Shown one piece after another: positions 1 to 7,987 of a DNA stretch of 64,000 nt. The DNA comes from Enterovirga aerilata (GTDB lineage: Bacteria; Pseudomonadota; Alphaproteobacteria; Rhizobiales; Beijerinckiaceae). The stretch is from positions 186,001 to 250,000 of the forward strand of contig NZ_JABEPP010000001.1 in the NCBI RefSeq assembly GCF_013044135.1. The letters run 5' to 3'. Below the pieces are notes generated by a model that was given only the letters and a program-made list of their open reading frames with translations, was not told the DNA's origin and did no database searches. Position 1 is the first letter of the stretch. Each line of letters begins with the position of its first letter. A program made the position numbers and the translations under genes.

Positions 1-73
1 GGGCCACATGCGGCATCGCAACGGCGGCGCCCGTGCCCAGGACGGCGCCGGTGAGCAGGTTACGCCTCAGCAT
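1..73 (-). CDS. N-terminal fragment of an exported protein (cut by window edge)
   Basis: Only about 24 codons are inside the window. They begin ATG at 73 and read MLRRNLLTGAVLGTGAAVA, followed by MPHVA. The paired arginines before a small hydrophobic alanine/glycine stretch look like a Tat or Sec signal peptide. Many Bug-type solute receptors and oxidoreductases of this group start this way, but the mature part is missing, so the family cannot be named. No strong Shine-Dalgarno precedes the start, which lowers confidence. It would follow the cupin gene at 216-662 on the same strand, 142 bases downstream. Confidence 0.5.
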   Translation of the reverse strand, partial: MLRRNLLTGAVLGTGAAVAMPHVA

Positions 74-215
74 CGGGAGAGACCTCGTCCGGGGTGAGCG
101 AGCGCCGTCACCCGGGACGGGGCGGCGCGACGCCCTCTCCAGCAAGCTCCGTGCCGAGAGGCTGTTCGGTTGCCAGGCCGGCCTCGAAGAGCGGCGCGCC
201 GGGCTGGCGTCGCGG

Positions 216-662
216 TCAGGCCGCCCTTTTCTGCGGCTGCAGGCGCACCGAATCCGGGATCGGCAGGGGCTTGTTCGCGCTGTCCTTGAACTCGACGGTC
301 GAGAAGAGGAGGTCCGTCTCGCCGATATTCTCCAAGTCGTGGATCTTGTACTCGCCGGCCGCGTAACGCGCGTGCTGCGTCTCGCCGGCGTAGTATTCGG
401 TCTCGTAGGTCGTGCCGTCAGCATGGTTGGAGCGGGCGCGGCCGGGATTGAGGGCCGTCCAGAAGTAGTCGAGCACGTGCTTGTGGAAGCCGATGCGCTC
501 GCCCGGCTTCAGCCGGATGGTCCAGACGCGCACGCGCTCGTCCTCCGAGACGAGCTCCGTCCCGACGCAGCCGTTCTGCTCGGCCCGAGCCAGGTCGTCC
601 TTCAGCCATTGCGGCCAGGGTCCGCGCGGTACCGCCGAGCCGGGTGTCATCGCCATCGACAT
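216..662 (-). CDS. Cupin-domain protein, 148 aa
   Basis: A small single-domain cupin. The motif GERIGFHKHVLDYFW at residues 54-68 carries the His60-x-His62 pair expected of cupin motif 1, and a second beta-rich half follows. Such proteins bind a metal and act as small dioxygenases, isomerases or sugar/acid-binding proteins; the substrate cannot be read from sequence. There is no signal peptide, so it is probably cytoplasmic. The start at 662 is supported by a strong GGGAGG six bases upstream. The gene is divergent from the TetR regulator at 770, and a palindrome (692-704) lies between them, so TetR control is likely. It may be co-transcribed with the exported protein at 1-73. Confidence 0.85.
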   Translation of the reverse strand: MSMAMTPGSAVPRGPWPQWLKDDLARAEQNGCVGTELVSEDERVRVWTIRLKPGERIGFHKHVLDYFWTALNPGRARSNHADGTTYETEYYAGETQHARYAAGEYKIHDLENIGETDLLFSTVEFKDSANKPLPIPDSVRLQPQKRAA

Positions 663-691
663 GTCAGCCTCCCTTTACGCTTTATTTAGCA

Positions 692-704
692 CTTGATCAT
701 CAAG
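692..704. promoter_or_regulatory. Palindrome between cupin and TetR genes, candidate operator
   Basis: CTTGAT-C-ATCAAG is a perfect 6-bp inverted repeat around one base. It lies about 30 bases upstream of the cupin start (662) and 65 bases upstream of the TetR start (770). The surrounding sequence is unusually AT-rich for this genome (TTTATTTAG). A TetR regulator beside such a symmetric site is the classic autoregulated divergent arrangement. That it binds this TetR is inference. Confidence 0.5.
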
Positions 705-769
705 CGGGCGGGTGTCAAGGGTGCGGCCATGAGGACCTGCATCGCGGGCCGGCGCAAGGGCTCCGCCGC

Positions 770-1435
770 ATGAGCGGAGCCGTCGCGGCGCCGAGAAAGC
801 CCGTCCGCCGGCTCCCGCCCGCCGATCGTCGAAAGCAGATCGTCGAGGCGGCGGTCGCCTATTTCGCCGAATTCGGCTTCGAAGGCGCGACGCGCGGGCT
901 CGCCGAGCGGCTCGGCGTCACGCAGCCGCTGATCTACCGCTACTTCCCGTCCAAGGACGAGCTGATCCGGGCCGTCTACGAGGAGGTCTATCTCAGCCGC
1001 TGGCGCGGCGAATGGATCGAACTCCTCGGCCGGCGCGAGATGCCGCTGCGCGAGCGGCTCATCGCCTTCTACGAGGACTTCGCCCGGGTCGTGTTCGAGC
1101 CGCAATGGATGCGGATCTACATGTTCTCGGGCCTGCGCGGCCTCGACATCAACCGGTGGTGGATCTCCTTCGTGGAGGACCACGTCCTGCGCCGGGTCTG
1201 CGAGGAGGTCAGGATGATGGCCGGCCTTCCCGATCCTGCGCAGGCGCCGATCACGGCCGCCGAGATCGACGGCTACTGGCTCTTCCACGGCGGCATCTTC
1301 TATTACGGCGTCAGGGAGAACGTGTACGGGATCGTGCCGCAGACACCGCTGCCCCGCTTCATCGAGATGGCGATCGACAGCTTCCTCCAGGGCTTCCCCG
1401 CGACCGTGAAGGAGGCGGTCGCCCGGCAGGCTTGA
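770..1435 (+). CDS. TetR/AcrR family transcriptional regulator, 221 aa
   Basis: The N-terminal TetR DNA-binding domain covers about residues 18-68. It contains the helix-turn-helix GATRGLAERLGVTQPLIYRYF followed by PSKDEL, typical of the family. The C-terminal two thirds is the variable, mostly helical ligand-binding and dimerisation domain. The ATG at 770 is preferred because AAGGG lies eight bases upstream and the TetR domain begins shortly after; a longer in-frame extension upstream has no family character. It lies between a divergent cupin gene and a co-directional FAD monooxygenase, with palindromes on both sides (692-704 and 1452-1469). It is therefore probably the local repressor of both, with a small catabolic intermediate as inducer (inference). 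Confidence 0.92.
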   Translation: MSGAVAAPRKPVRRLPPADRRKQIVEAAVAYFAEFGFEGATRGLAERLGVTQPLIYRYFPSKDELIRAVYEEVYLSRWRGEWIELLGRREMPLRERLIAFYEDFARVVFEPQWMRIYMFSGLRGLDINRWWISFVEDHVLRRVCEEVRMMAGLPDPAQAPITAAEIDGYWLFHGGIFYYGVRENVYGIVPQTPLPRFIEMAIDSFLQGFPATVKEAVARQA

Positions 1436-1451
1436 TCCCAGGCCGAGCCGA

Positions 1452-1469
1452 GTTTATCGGTCGATAAAC
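1452..1469. promoter_or_regulatory. Palindrome before the FAD monooxygenase gene, candidate operator
   Basis: GTTTATCG-GT-CGATAAAC is a perfect 8-bp inverted repeat with a two-base centre. It sits 18 bases upstream of the monooxygenase start codon (1487) and just after the TetR stop codon (1435). Its position would overlap the promoter or early transcript. It differs in sequence from the palindrome at 692-704, so the two may bind different proteins. Function is inferred from symmetry and position only. Confidence 0.55.
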
Positions 1470-1486
1470 AAAAGGGGGAAAGCCGG

Positions 1487-2707
1487 ATGGGATCGTGGCG
1501 GCGCGCGCTGGTGATCGGCGGCTCGGTTGGGGGGCTGTTCGCCGCGATCCGGCTCCTTCGCGACGGCTGGGACGTCGAGGTCTTCGAGCGCTCGCCCGTC
1601 GAGCTCGCGGCGCGGGGCGCGGGCATCGTGGTCCAGCCGCAGGTCGTCGCCGCGTTGCGGTCTCTCGGCCTCGGACTGACGCGCGATCTCGGCGTCGACG
1701 TGAGCCGGCGCCAGACGCTCGACCGGTCGGGCCGCGTGATCGCGCAGGCCCTCCGGCCTCAGGTCGCGACCTCATGGAACCGGCTGTTCGACATCTTGCG
1801 CACGGGCTTCCCGGGCGGGCGCTACCATCTCGGCCGCGACCTCGTCGGCGTAGAGCAGGACGGCTCGGCCGTGACGGCGCGCTTCGCCGACGGCGGCGCC
1901 GCGACGGGCGATCTCCTGGTCGGTGCGGACGGGTTCCGTTCCAGCGTGCGCCGGACTTTCGCGCCGCAGACGCGGCCCCTCTATGCCGGCTACGTCGCCT
2001 GGCGCGGCCTCGTCGAGGAGGAGGCCTTTCCGCCGGATCTCCACCGGCAGATGTTCGGGTTCTTCTCCTTCGGCCTGCCGCCAGAGGAGCAGATCCTGGG
2101 CTACCCGGTGGCGGGCGACGGCTCCGCGGACCAGGCCGGCCGGCGCCGCTACAATTTCGTCTGGTACCGGCCGGCCGACGAGCTGACCGAGCTGCCCCGC
2201 CTCCTCACCGACGAGACGGGGTACAGGCACGAGATGTCCATCCCGCCGCCGCTGATCGCAAGGGCCGCGATCGCCGAGATGCGGGCGCATGCCGAGGAAG
2301 TGTTCCCGCCGCAATTCTGCGAGATCATTCGGCTCACGGAGCAGCCCTTCCTGCAGCCGATCTACGATCTGGAAAGCCCGCACATGGCGTTCGGCCGCGT
2401 GGCGCTGATCGGTGACGCCGCCTTCGTGGCGCGGCCGCATGTCGGTGCCGGAACCGCCAAGGCGGCCGACGACGCGATGCGCCTCGCCGACATGCTGACG
2501 GCCGAAGGCAGCATCGAGGCCGCGCTTGCCCGGTTCGAGGCCGAGCGGCTCCAGATGGGACGGCGCATGGTCGAGCAGGCGCGCCGGCTCGGCACCTACA
2601 TGAAGCGGGACTTCGTCTCGGAGGCGGAGCGTCTCCGGGCGGAGCGGCACCGTTCGCCCGAGGCCGTGATGGCCGAGACGGCGCTTCTCGATTTCCTCGG
2701 CGCCTGA
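1487..2707 (+). CDS. FAD-dependent aromatic monooxygenase (2,6-dihydroxypyridine 3-monooxygenase-like), 406 aa
   Basis: A group A flavoprotein hydroxylase that would use NAD(P)H, FAD and O2 to hydroxylate an aromatic or heteroaromatic ring. The dinucleotide-binding GGSVGGL is at residues 11-17, the DG motif LVGADGF at 144-150, and the GD motif ALIGDAAF near 306-313. The following VGAGTAKAADDA resembles 2,6-dihydroxypyridine 3-hydroxylases rather than salicylate or 4-hydroxybenzoate hydroxylases. Length fits the family. AAAGGGGGAAAG precedes the ATG. It lies directly after the TetR gene behind a palindrome and converges, with no gap, on the dehydrogenase at 2708. The true substrate is not known; a phenolic or N-heteroaromatic acid is likely. 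Confidence 0.88.
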   Translation: MGSWRRALVIGGSVGGLFAAIRLLRDGWDVEVFERSPVELAARGAGIVVQPQVVAALRSLGLGLTRDLGVDVSRRQTLDRSGRVIAQALRPQVATSWNRLFDILRTGFPGGRYHLGRDLVGVEQDGSAVTARFADGGAATGDLLVGADGFRSSVRRTFAPQTRPLYAGYVAWRGLVEEEAFPPDLHRQMFGFFSFGLPPEEQILGYPVAGDGSADQAGRRRYNFVWYRPADELTELPRLLTDETGYRHEMSIPPPLIARAAIAEMRAHAEEVFPPQFCEIIRLTEQPFLQPIYDLESPHMAFGRVALIGDAAFVARPHVGAGTAKAADDAMRLADMLTAEGSIEAALARFEAERLQMGRRMVEQARRLGTYMKRDFVSEAERLRAERHRSPEAVMAETALLDFLGA

Positions 2708-3601
2708 TCAGGCGGGCTCGCGGCGCCTGAGCCCCGAGCGGCTCTCGATGACGCGGCAGACGCAGGCCGTGTCGACGGCCCCGAGCCCCGCCGCGACCGC
2801 GGCTTCGTAGATCGGGCCGGAGGCGGAGAAGAGCGGCGTCTCCACGCCGAGCTCGGCCGCGAAACGGCGGATCACGTCCATGTCCTTCTGCCAGATTGCC
2901 GTCTTCATGGTCGCGGGCTCGTAGCGGTCCGCCGCCATCATGGGCGCGCGGAGCTCGAAGATCCGGGACGTGCCGGCGCCGCCGGAGACGAGCTTGACGA
3001 TCTGGTCCGGATCCAGCCCGGCCTTCATGCCGAGCACCATCGCCTCCGCGGAAGCGACGTTGTGGATCGCCACCAGCAGGTTCGCGACGAGCTTCATGCG
3101 GGTGCCGTTGCCGAAGCGGCCGAGATCATGCGCCTCGCGCGCGAAATCGGCGAAGACCGGCATGGCCCGCGCGATCGCGTCTCTCGCGCCGCTCGCATAG
3201 ACGACGAGATCGCGGCTCCGGGCTTGCGCGCCCGTGCCCGAGAGCGGGCAATCGAGCGCGGCATGACCTGCCGCCGCCATCACCGTCTCGAAAGCGAGCT
3301 TATCCTCCAGCGCCAGCGTGCTCGCTTCCGCGACGACGCGCGGCCCGGCCTCGGCTGCCGCGATGGCCTTCGCAGTCGCCGCGGCCGCCTCCGGGCCCGG
3401 CAGGCTTGTCAGGATCAGGGGCGCCTGCCGCACGAGCTCCGCGACGTCCGCCGCGAGCGCGACCCCATGCGCTTGCGCCTCGTCCCGCCGCTCGGGACTG
3501 ACGTCGAACCCGACCACGCGCCAGCCGCGCTCGACGAGGTTGCGGGCGATAGCTCCGCCCATGATCCCGAGACCGACGATGCCGACCGAGCCCTGTCCCA
3601 T
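2708..3601 (-). CDS. NAD(P)-dependent 3-hydroxyisobutyrate / beta-hydroxyacid dehydrogenase, 297 aa
   Basis: The N-terminal Rossmann motif is VGIVGLGIMG (residues 6-15). The substrate motif DCPLSGTGAQA is at 117-127 and the catalytic lysine is in GNGTRMKLVANLL (Lys170). This is the family of 3-hydroxyisobutyrate dehydrogenase, tartronate semialdehyde reductase and related enzymes that oxidise a beta-hydroxy acid. The ATG at 3601 is chosen because the Rossmann strand starts five residues later and GGAG lies upstream; a longer reading would run into the proteinase gene at 3639. It is on the minus strand with the following catabolic genes. The stop codon abuts the stop of the convergent monooxygenase. 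Confidence 0.9.
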   Translation of the reverse strand: MGQGSVGIVGLGIMGGAIARNLVERGWRVVGFDVSPERRDEAQAHGVALAADVAELVRQAPLILTSLPGPEAAAATAKAIAAAEAGPRVVAEASTLALEDKLAFETVMAAAGHAALDCPLSGTGAQARSRDLVVYASGARDAIARAMPVFADFAREAHDLGRFGNGTRMKLVANLLVAIHNVASAEAMVLGMKAGLDPDQIVKLVSGGAGTSRIFELRAPMMAADRYEPATMKTAIWQKDMDVIRRFAAELGVETPLFSASGPIYEAAVAAGLGAVDTACVCRVIESRSGLRRREPA

Positions 3602-3638
3602 CCCGATGCTCCGCGGCAGCGTCGCGCCCGGGCCGCCG

Positions 3639-4337
3639 TCAGCGGATCGGCTGGGCAGTCGGCGCGCCCGCGGCGGGTCCGCCGGCACCGCTCACGGAAC
3701 GGCTCGCGACCACGATGCGGTTCGGCTCCCCGCCGCCGAGCGCCACCCAGGCGAGCCCGTCCGAGCCCTCGCGCTTCACGAAGTCGTACCCGGTCTTGTT
3801 CCAGGGAAGAACGAGATCCGTCTCGTTGTCGAGAATGAAGTCGCCCCTGTCGGTCCGGACGGTCAGCACGGCGTGGCCGGCATCACGCCGGTCGATCACC
3901 ACCGTCATGCGCATGGCGCGGCGCGGCAAACCCGCCTCGGTGAGGAGCCGGCGCTTCAGCAGCTGGATGTCCTCGCAATCGCCCTTGCCGTCGTCGGGAT
4001 AGTCCCAGCGGTCGTTCACGCCCCAGTGCTTCTGGTCCGTGACCTGCTGGATCGTCTCGTTCACCTGCAGGTTGATGCGCTTGATAAGAGCCCAACTCTC
4101 GGCCGTGAGGGTCAAGAGCTCGGGCTCGGCCGTGTTCACCTCGCATTCCGCCGGGAGGCGATGGCAGAACTCCTTCCAGGCGGTGGTCGGGCGGTCGTCC
4201 TCACCGCCGAGCGCGATCGCCGGCGCGACCGGCAGCGGCTCCGGAGCCTCCGCCCGCGCGGGCGCGGCCAGAGCGAGCCCGAGACACAGCAAGGCGGATG
4301 CGAGCCGGCGCGAGCCGGCCGTGCGGAGATCCCCCAT
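3639..4337 (-). CDS. Transglutaminase-like cysteine proteinase (BTLCP family), 232 aa
   Basis: A Sec signal peptide covers residues 1-29 (hydrophobic ASALLCLGLALAAPARA). The mature domain matches the bacterial transglutaminase-like cysteine proteinase family (Peptidase C93). The catalytic triad is visible as Cys121 in KGDCEDIQ, His155 in AGHAVLT and Asp170 in LDNETD. In other proteobacteria, periplasmic BTLCPs such as LapG cut adhesins near their N-terminus under c-di-GMP control. Here no LapD or large adhesin lies next door, so that role is not implied, although two EAL proteins occur elsewhere in the window. The gene is in line with its minus-strand neighbours but is functionally unrelated to them. 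Confidence 0.9.
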   Translation of the reverse strand: MGDLRTAGSRRLASALLCLGLALAAPARAEAPEPLPVAPAIALGGEDDRPTTAWKEFCHRLPAECEVNTAEPELLTLTAESWALIKRINLQVNETIQQVTDQKHWGVNDRWDYPDDGKGDCEDIQLLKRRLLTEAGLPRRAMRMTVVIDRRDAGHAVLTVRTDRGDFILDNETDLVLPWNKTGYDFVKREGSDGLAWVALGGGEPNRIVVASRSVSGAGGPAAGAPTAQPIR

Positions 4338-4576
4338 CGTGTTCGCCCGTTCGTTCTTGCTTCGCCCATGCAGGCGGAGTGCCAGGCGAGGCCCTCCGCC
4401 TTAGGACGGCCGCTCCAGGCTGCGGCAGCCATGGTTAACGGGAACTTACCTCCTGAGCTTCGTGCACAGGCCTGTCGGCATCTCACGCCGATCCGCCCAT
4501 CTTCCGACGAAGAAGGCAGGGCGGAATGCCGGACGGGGGCGGGTGCTCTTCGGCACAGGTCCCGGGAGCGGGCGGG

Positions 4577-5137
4577 CTACCCGGACCGGGCGGGAAACGG
4601 GTCCGCCACGCCGTCGGGCAGCGGCACCTCGAAGGCGTTGATGGTCATGGAAATGAGCCCGTAATAGCCGAGCACGCCGACGAGATCGACGAGCCCGACC
4701 TGGCCGAGGGTCTCCAGCGCGAACCTGAAGGTCTCGTCCGACACGCGCCGCGTCCTCAGGATCTCGGACGAGAACATGTAGACGGCACGCTCGTCGGCGC
4801 GGGGGAGGTCCGGCTCGCGGCCGGTGCGGATCGCCTCGATCGCCTCGATATCGATACCCGCCTCCTGCGCGATGGGCGCATGCACGGCCCATTCGAAGCC
4901 GGCCTGCCAATGCGCGCCGGTCGTGATGATAGCGAGTTCCGACAGGCGCTGCGGCAGGCTCGTGCCGTAGCGGCAGAATGCGCCGAGCGCCTGCGCCTTG
5001 TCGGCGAGGCCGGGGCTGTTCACCCAGACCCGGAGCGGGCCCTGCACCACGCCGCGGGGGCCGGACAGGATCGCGTCGTAGACCCGGCGCTGCTCGGGCG
5101 TGAGCCGGTCCGGCTCGATATCGGGAAGGCGGGGCAT
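4577..5137 (-). CDS. Carboxymuconolactone decarboxylase-like / AhpD-like protein, 186 aa
   Basis: An all-helical protein of the carboxymuconolactone decarboxylase superfamily. The core LSELAIITTGAHWQAGFEW is the typical helix. The CxxC redox pair of AhpD peroxidase partners is absent, so it resembles the decarboxylase branch, which acts on ring-cleavage lactones in protocatechuate-type pathways. ATG at 5137 is supported by GAGGA about seven bases upstream. It follows the Gfo/Idh/MocA gene by 19 bases, so the two are co-transcribed. The neighbouring monooxygenase and flavin reductase fit aromatic breakdown, but the exact reaction is not proven. Confidence 0.85.
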   Translation of the reverse strand: MPRLPDIEPDRLTPEQRRVYDAILSGPRGVVQGPLRVWVNSPGLADKAQALGAFCRYGTSLPQRLSELAIITTGAHWQAGFEWAVHAPIAQEAGIDIEAIEAIRTGREPDLPRADERAVYMFSSEILRTRRVSDETFRFALETLGQVGLVDLVGVLGYYGLISMTINAFEVPLPDGVADPFPARSG

Positions 5138-5156
5138 CTCTGTCCTCTGCTGCGGG

Positions 5157-6161
5157 TCAGGCGGAAACGGCAGCGACCGGCACCGGCGCGTTCTCGGCGG
5201 CGGAGCGGCAGATCGCCTCCAGCACCGCCACGTTCCCGATCTTCTGGGCATCCGTGAACGGGTACGGCGCACCCGCCGCGATCGCGCGGGCAAAGGTCTC
5301 CAGACCCGTCCGGACGCTGTCGAGCCATTCGTAATCCCGCGTCTCGCGGCGGCCGTCGCGGTAATGCACGGTGAAGGTGGCCGGGCCGGGCGTGTCGGGA
5401 TGCGTGTGGTTGCGGATCTCGGCCCAGCCCTCCGAACCGAAGACCGTCAGCCCGATATAGAGCGGCGTGACCAGGATCGCGTTCAGGTAGCCGGTCGCGC
5501 CCGATTCGAAGCGCATCAGCACCGAGACGACATCGCCCGTCCGGCTGAACGCGACCCGGCTCGCCGTCGCCGCGAAGACCTCCCGGATCGGCCCGAACAG
5601 GTCGAGATAGAGGTCCGTGAGATGCACGCCCATGGCCGTCATGCCGGCTGCTGGCGCGTCGGCCGGCGAGGCGCGCCAGTCCGTCTCCGGGACCTGCGCG
5701 AGCTTGTTGTGGCTGAAATTCGCCTCCGCATGCATGATCGTTCCGAGCGCGCCGGCCCGGACCAGGCGCCGCAGCTCGCCGACCGCGGCCTCGTAGCGCC
5801 GCTCGTGGCCGATCCCGAGCATCACGCCCGCGCGCCGGCAGGCCGCGACGGAGCGTTCCGCGTCGGTACGGGTGAGGGCGAGCGGCTTCTCGCAGAACAC
5901 GTGCTTCCCGGCCGCGGCGGCGGCAAGCACCTGTTCCGCATGGAGCGCGTGCGGCGTGGCGAGGATCACGGCGTCGATCGCCGGATCGGCCAGGACCTCC
6001 GGAAGCGAGGCCGCGAACCGGATGCCGTGCTCAGCCGCGAAGGCGGCGCGCTCCGGGTTCGTCTCGACCGCGGATACGATCCGCATCGCGTCCGAATCCG
6101 CCATGCGCCGCACGATGTGCTGTCCCCACCAGCCGAGTCCGGCCACCGCAGCCCTGATCAA
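5157..6161 (-). CDS. Gfo/Idh/MocA family oxidoreductase, 334 aa
   Basis: An NAD(P)-dependent dehydrogenase of the glucose-fructose oxidoreductase family. The Rossmann motif AAVAGLGWWGQHI is at the very N-terminus and the conserved EKP of HVFCEKPLAL supplies the catalytic lysine. The alpha/beta C-terminal half follows. I place the start at the TTG at 6161: GGGGAG lies just upstream and the Rossmann strand begins at once. An upstream ATG at 6218 would overlap the flavin reductase gene and add residues without family character. Substrates of this family are sugars, inositols or cyclic acids. It sits in one minus-strand unit with flavin reductase (34 bases upstream) and the decarboxylase-like gene. 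Confidence 0.87.
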   Translation of the reverse strand: MIRAAVAGLGWWGQHIVRRMADSDAMRIVSAVETNPERAAFAAEHGIRFAASLPEVLADPAIDAVILATPHALHAEQVLAAAAAGKHVFCEKPLALTRTDAERSVAACRRAGVMLGIGHERRYEAAVGELRRLVRAGALGTIMHAEANFSHNKLAQVPETDWRASPADAPAAGMTAMGVHLTDLYLDLFGPIREVFAATASRVAFSRTGDVVSVLMRFESGATGYLNAILVTPLYIGLTVFGSEGWAEIRNHTHPDTPGPATFTVHYRDGRRETRDYEWLDSVRTGLETFARAIAAGAPYPFTDAQKIGNVAVLEAICRSAAENAPVPVAAVSA

Positions 6162-6195
6162 GCGCGCTCCCCGTTGTCCTTCTGCGACGGCCCGC

Positions 6196-6714
6196 TCAAT
6201 CGCCGTCGAGCGGCGCATGCGTGCCGTATTTGCCGGCCGCGAAGATGAGCGGCTCGCCCTCGCGGTAATGCGCCTGGACGACCCGCCCGATGAAGATCAT
6301 GTGGTCGCCGCCCTCGATCGTGCTTTCCGTGCGGCACTCGAAGATCGCAAGGCTCTCGTCGAGCATCGGGCAGCCCGCGATTCCGGCCGAGAACCGCACT
6401 CCCTCGAACTTGTCGTGGCGCGGCGTCGCGAAGTGGCGCGAGGTCAGGCTCTGCGCGGTGGAGAGCACGTTCACCACGAAATGCCCCGCCGCCTTGAACC
6501 CCGGGAGCGACGGCGCGGCGAGCCTCAGGCTCCACAGAACGAGCGGCGGGTCGAGCGAGACGGCCGAGAAGGAGTTCGCGGTCAGGCCCTCGTATTTCCC
6601 GTCCGGGGTCTTGGTGGTGATGACGGTCACGCCCGTGGCGAAGCGCCCGAGCGCCTGGCGGAGCAGTCGGGGATCCGTCGCTTCGCGATCGAGCGGAAGG
6701 GACAGCATCGTCAT
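6196..6714 (-). CDS. Flavin reductase family protein (HpaC/DIM6-like), 172 aa
   Basis: A single FMN-binding split-barrel domain. RFATGVTVITT and GLTANSFSAVSLDPPLV are the usual signatures of NAD(P)H:flavin oxidoreductases that hand reduced flavin to a separate oxygenase. GHFVVNVL and a C-terminal GRV segment complete the fold. No large two-component oxygenase is encoded next to it, so its partner is elsewhere or it has another role. The start at 6714 is used; a second ATG two codons in is possible. It is the first gene of the minus-strand catabolic unit and is divergent from the LysR gene at 6805. Confidence 0.9.
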   Translation of the reverse strand: MTMLSLPLDREATDPRLLRQALGRFATGVTVITTKTPDGKYEGLTANSFSAVSLDPPLVLWSLRLAAPSLPGFKAAGHFVVNVLSTAQSLTSRHFATPRHDKFEGVRFSAGIAGCPMLDESLAIFECRTESTIEGGDHMIFIGRVVQAHYREGEPLIFAAGKYGTHAPLDGD

Positions 6715-6804
6715 GGAGGCACCGCCTATCGGGTTCCGGCCTGTCGAGAAAATGATAGTTTGTTCTTCGCGCGATTACGAATTCCGATGACCGCGGGAGG
6801 AACG

Positions 6805-7734
6805 ATGGCCGGCAGCCTGCAGGATATCAGGCTCTTCGTGGCCGCCTACGAGGAGCGCTCGTTCACGGCGGCCGCCCAGCGCGAGAACGCCACCCAGTCG
6901 GGCGTCTCGCAGCATATCCGAAAGCTCGAGGAGCGCTTCCGGCTGAGCCTGTTCAGCCGCGACAAGGGCCGCGTGTGCCCGACACCCGCCGGGGATTCGT
7001 ATTACCGCGCCTGCCTGGACGTGCTGCGCGCGCACGACGCCGCGACCAAGGCCGTGCAGGGTTTCGTGGGCGGGCTCGAAGGCGAGCTCGTGGTCGGGCT
7101 CATGCCCACGATGACGCGCTGCGTTCTGGCGCCTGCGCTCGCCCGCTTCACCGAGGCGCATCCGAACGCCGCGATCCGCGTGGTGGAGGGATACAGCGCC
7201 GCCCTCACGCAGCACGTGCAGGCGGCCGAGCTCGATTTCGCGATCGTGCCCGGAACCGCCGGGATAGCAGGCGTGAAGAGCCGGCTCTTCACCCGTACGC
7301 CGGAGGTGCTGGTCGCGAGCGTCCGCCATGCCGGCCGGCGCAACGGCGAGCCGGTCCGGACCCGCGAGCTCGGGCCGCTGCGCCTGGTGGTGCCGAGCCG
7401 GGCCAATACGCGGCGGCTCAGCATCGAATCCTACTTCGCATCGAACGGGATCGCGATCGAGCGGCTGCTGGAGCTCGACGCCATGCTCGGCACGCTCGAC
7501 CTCGTCGGCCGCTCCGAGTGGGTCGCGGTACTGCCGGGCATCATGATGGCGGCCGACCCAGAACCCGGCATGCATGTGATCAATCCGCTCGCGGACCCGC
7601 CCCTGACGCTCGACCTCGTCCTGATCGAGCCGGCCCGGCGCATCCTCTCGCCCTTAGCCTCGGCCTTCCTCGGCCTCCTGCAGGAGGAGGCCGCCCGCGT
7701 GAATGCCCGGTGGGACGTCCCGCGCCCGGGCTGA
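6805..7734 (+). CDS. LysR family transcriptional regulator, 309 aa
   Basis: The winged helix-turn-helix occupies residues 1-60 (DIRLFVAAYEERSFTAAA, then QSGVSQHIRKLEERF), followed by the substrate-binding LysR domain. ATG at 6805 is preferred over the ATG at 6787, because GGGAGG sits at the right distance before 6805 and the domain starts at once. It is transcribed away from the flavin reductase gene across a 90-bp gap with an AT-rich patch (AATGATAGTTTGTTC), the classic LysR layout. It is therefore the probable activator of the 2708-6714 minus-strand genes, responding to a pathway acid. The stop codon is one base from the tRNA-Arg 3' end. Confidence 0.92.
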   Translation: MAGSLQDIRLFVAAYEERSFTAAAQRENATQSGVSQHIRKLEERFRLSLFSRDKGRVCPTPAGDSYYRACLDVLRAHDAATKAVQGFVGGLEGELVVGLMPTMTRCVLAPALARFTEAHPNAAIRVVEGYSAALTQHVQAAELDFAIVPGTAGIAGVKSRLFTRTPEVLVASVRHAGRRNGEPVRTRELGPLRLVVPSRANTRRLSIESYFASNGIAIERLLELDAMLGTLDLVGRSEWVAVLPGIMMAADPEPGMHVINPLADPPLTLDLVLIEPARRILSPLASAFLGLLQEEAARVNARWDVPRPG

Positions 7735-7735
7735 G

Positions 7736-7812
7736 TGGCGACCCCGGCAGGGCTCGAACCTGCGACCTGCCGCTTAGAAGGCGGCTGCTCTATCCAGCTG
7801 AGCTACGGGGCC
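7736..7812 (-). tRNA. tRNA-Arg (anticodon TCT)
   Basis: Read on the minus strand, the sequence folds as a cloverleaf. The acceptor arm GGCCCCG pairs with CGGGGTC (one G-T pair). The D-arm begins TAGCTCAGCTGGA. The anticodon stem is GCCGC/GCGGC around loop CTTCTAA, giving anticodon TCT for AGA codons. The T-arm contains GGTTCGAGCCC. The 3' CCA is encoded (7736-7738). In a genome this GC-rich, AGA codons are rare, so this is a low-use arginine tRNA. It is convergent with the LysR gene, with only one base between them. Confidence 0.96.
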
Positions 7813-7987
7813 AATGCGCCGAACGACCTCTAGCAGAGGGCACCTGAGCCGTCACCAAGTCGCTGGCCCGGATGAAGAAACGTAACGGGCGTGAGTCCAC
7901 GGGAGCGGGCAGATCGGACCTCCGCCACCCGTGACAGAGAAGGTGACAGAGAAGCTTGAAAACCCTCCTATCCTCGGATCGGAGAAC

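Noticed and set aside
7736-7812. tRNA-Arg as a phage or island attachment site
   Set aside because: There is no integrase, no repeated tRNA 3' end and no foreign-looking DNA next to it. The neighbours are ordinary LysR and AraC genes.
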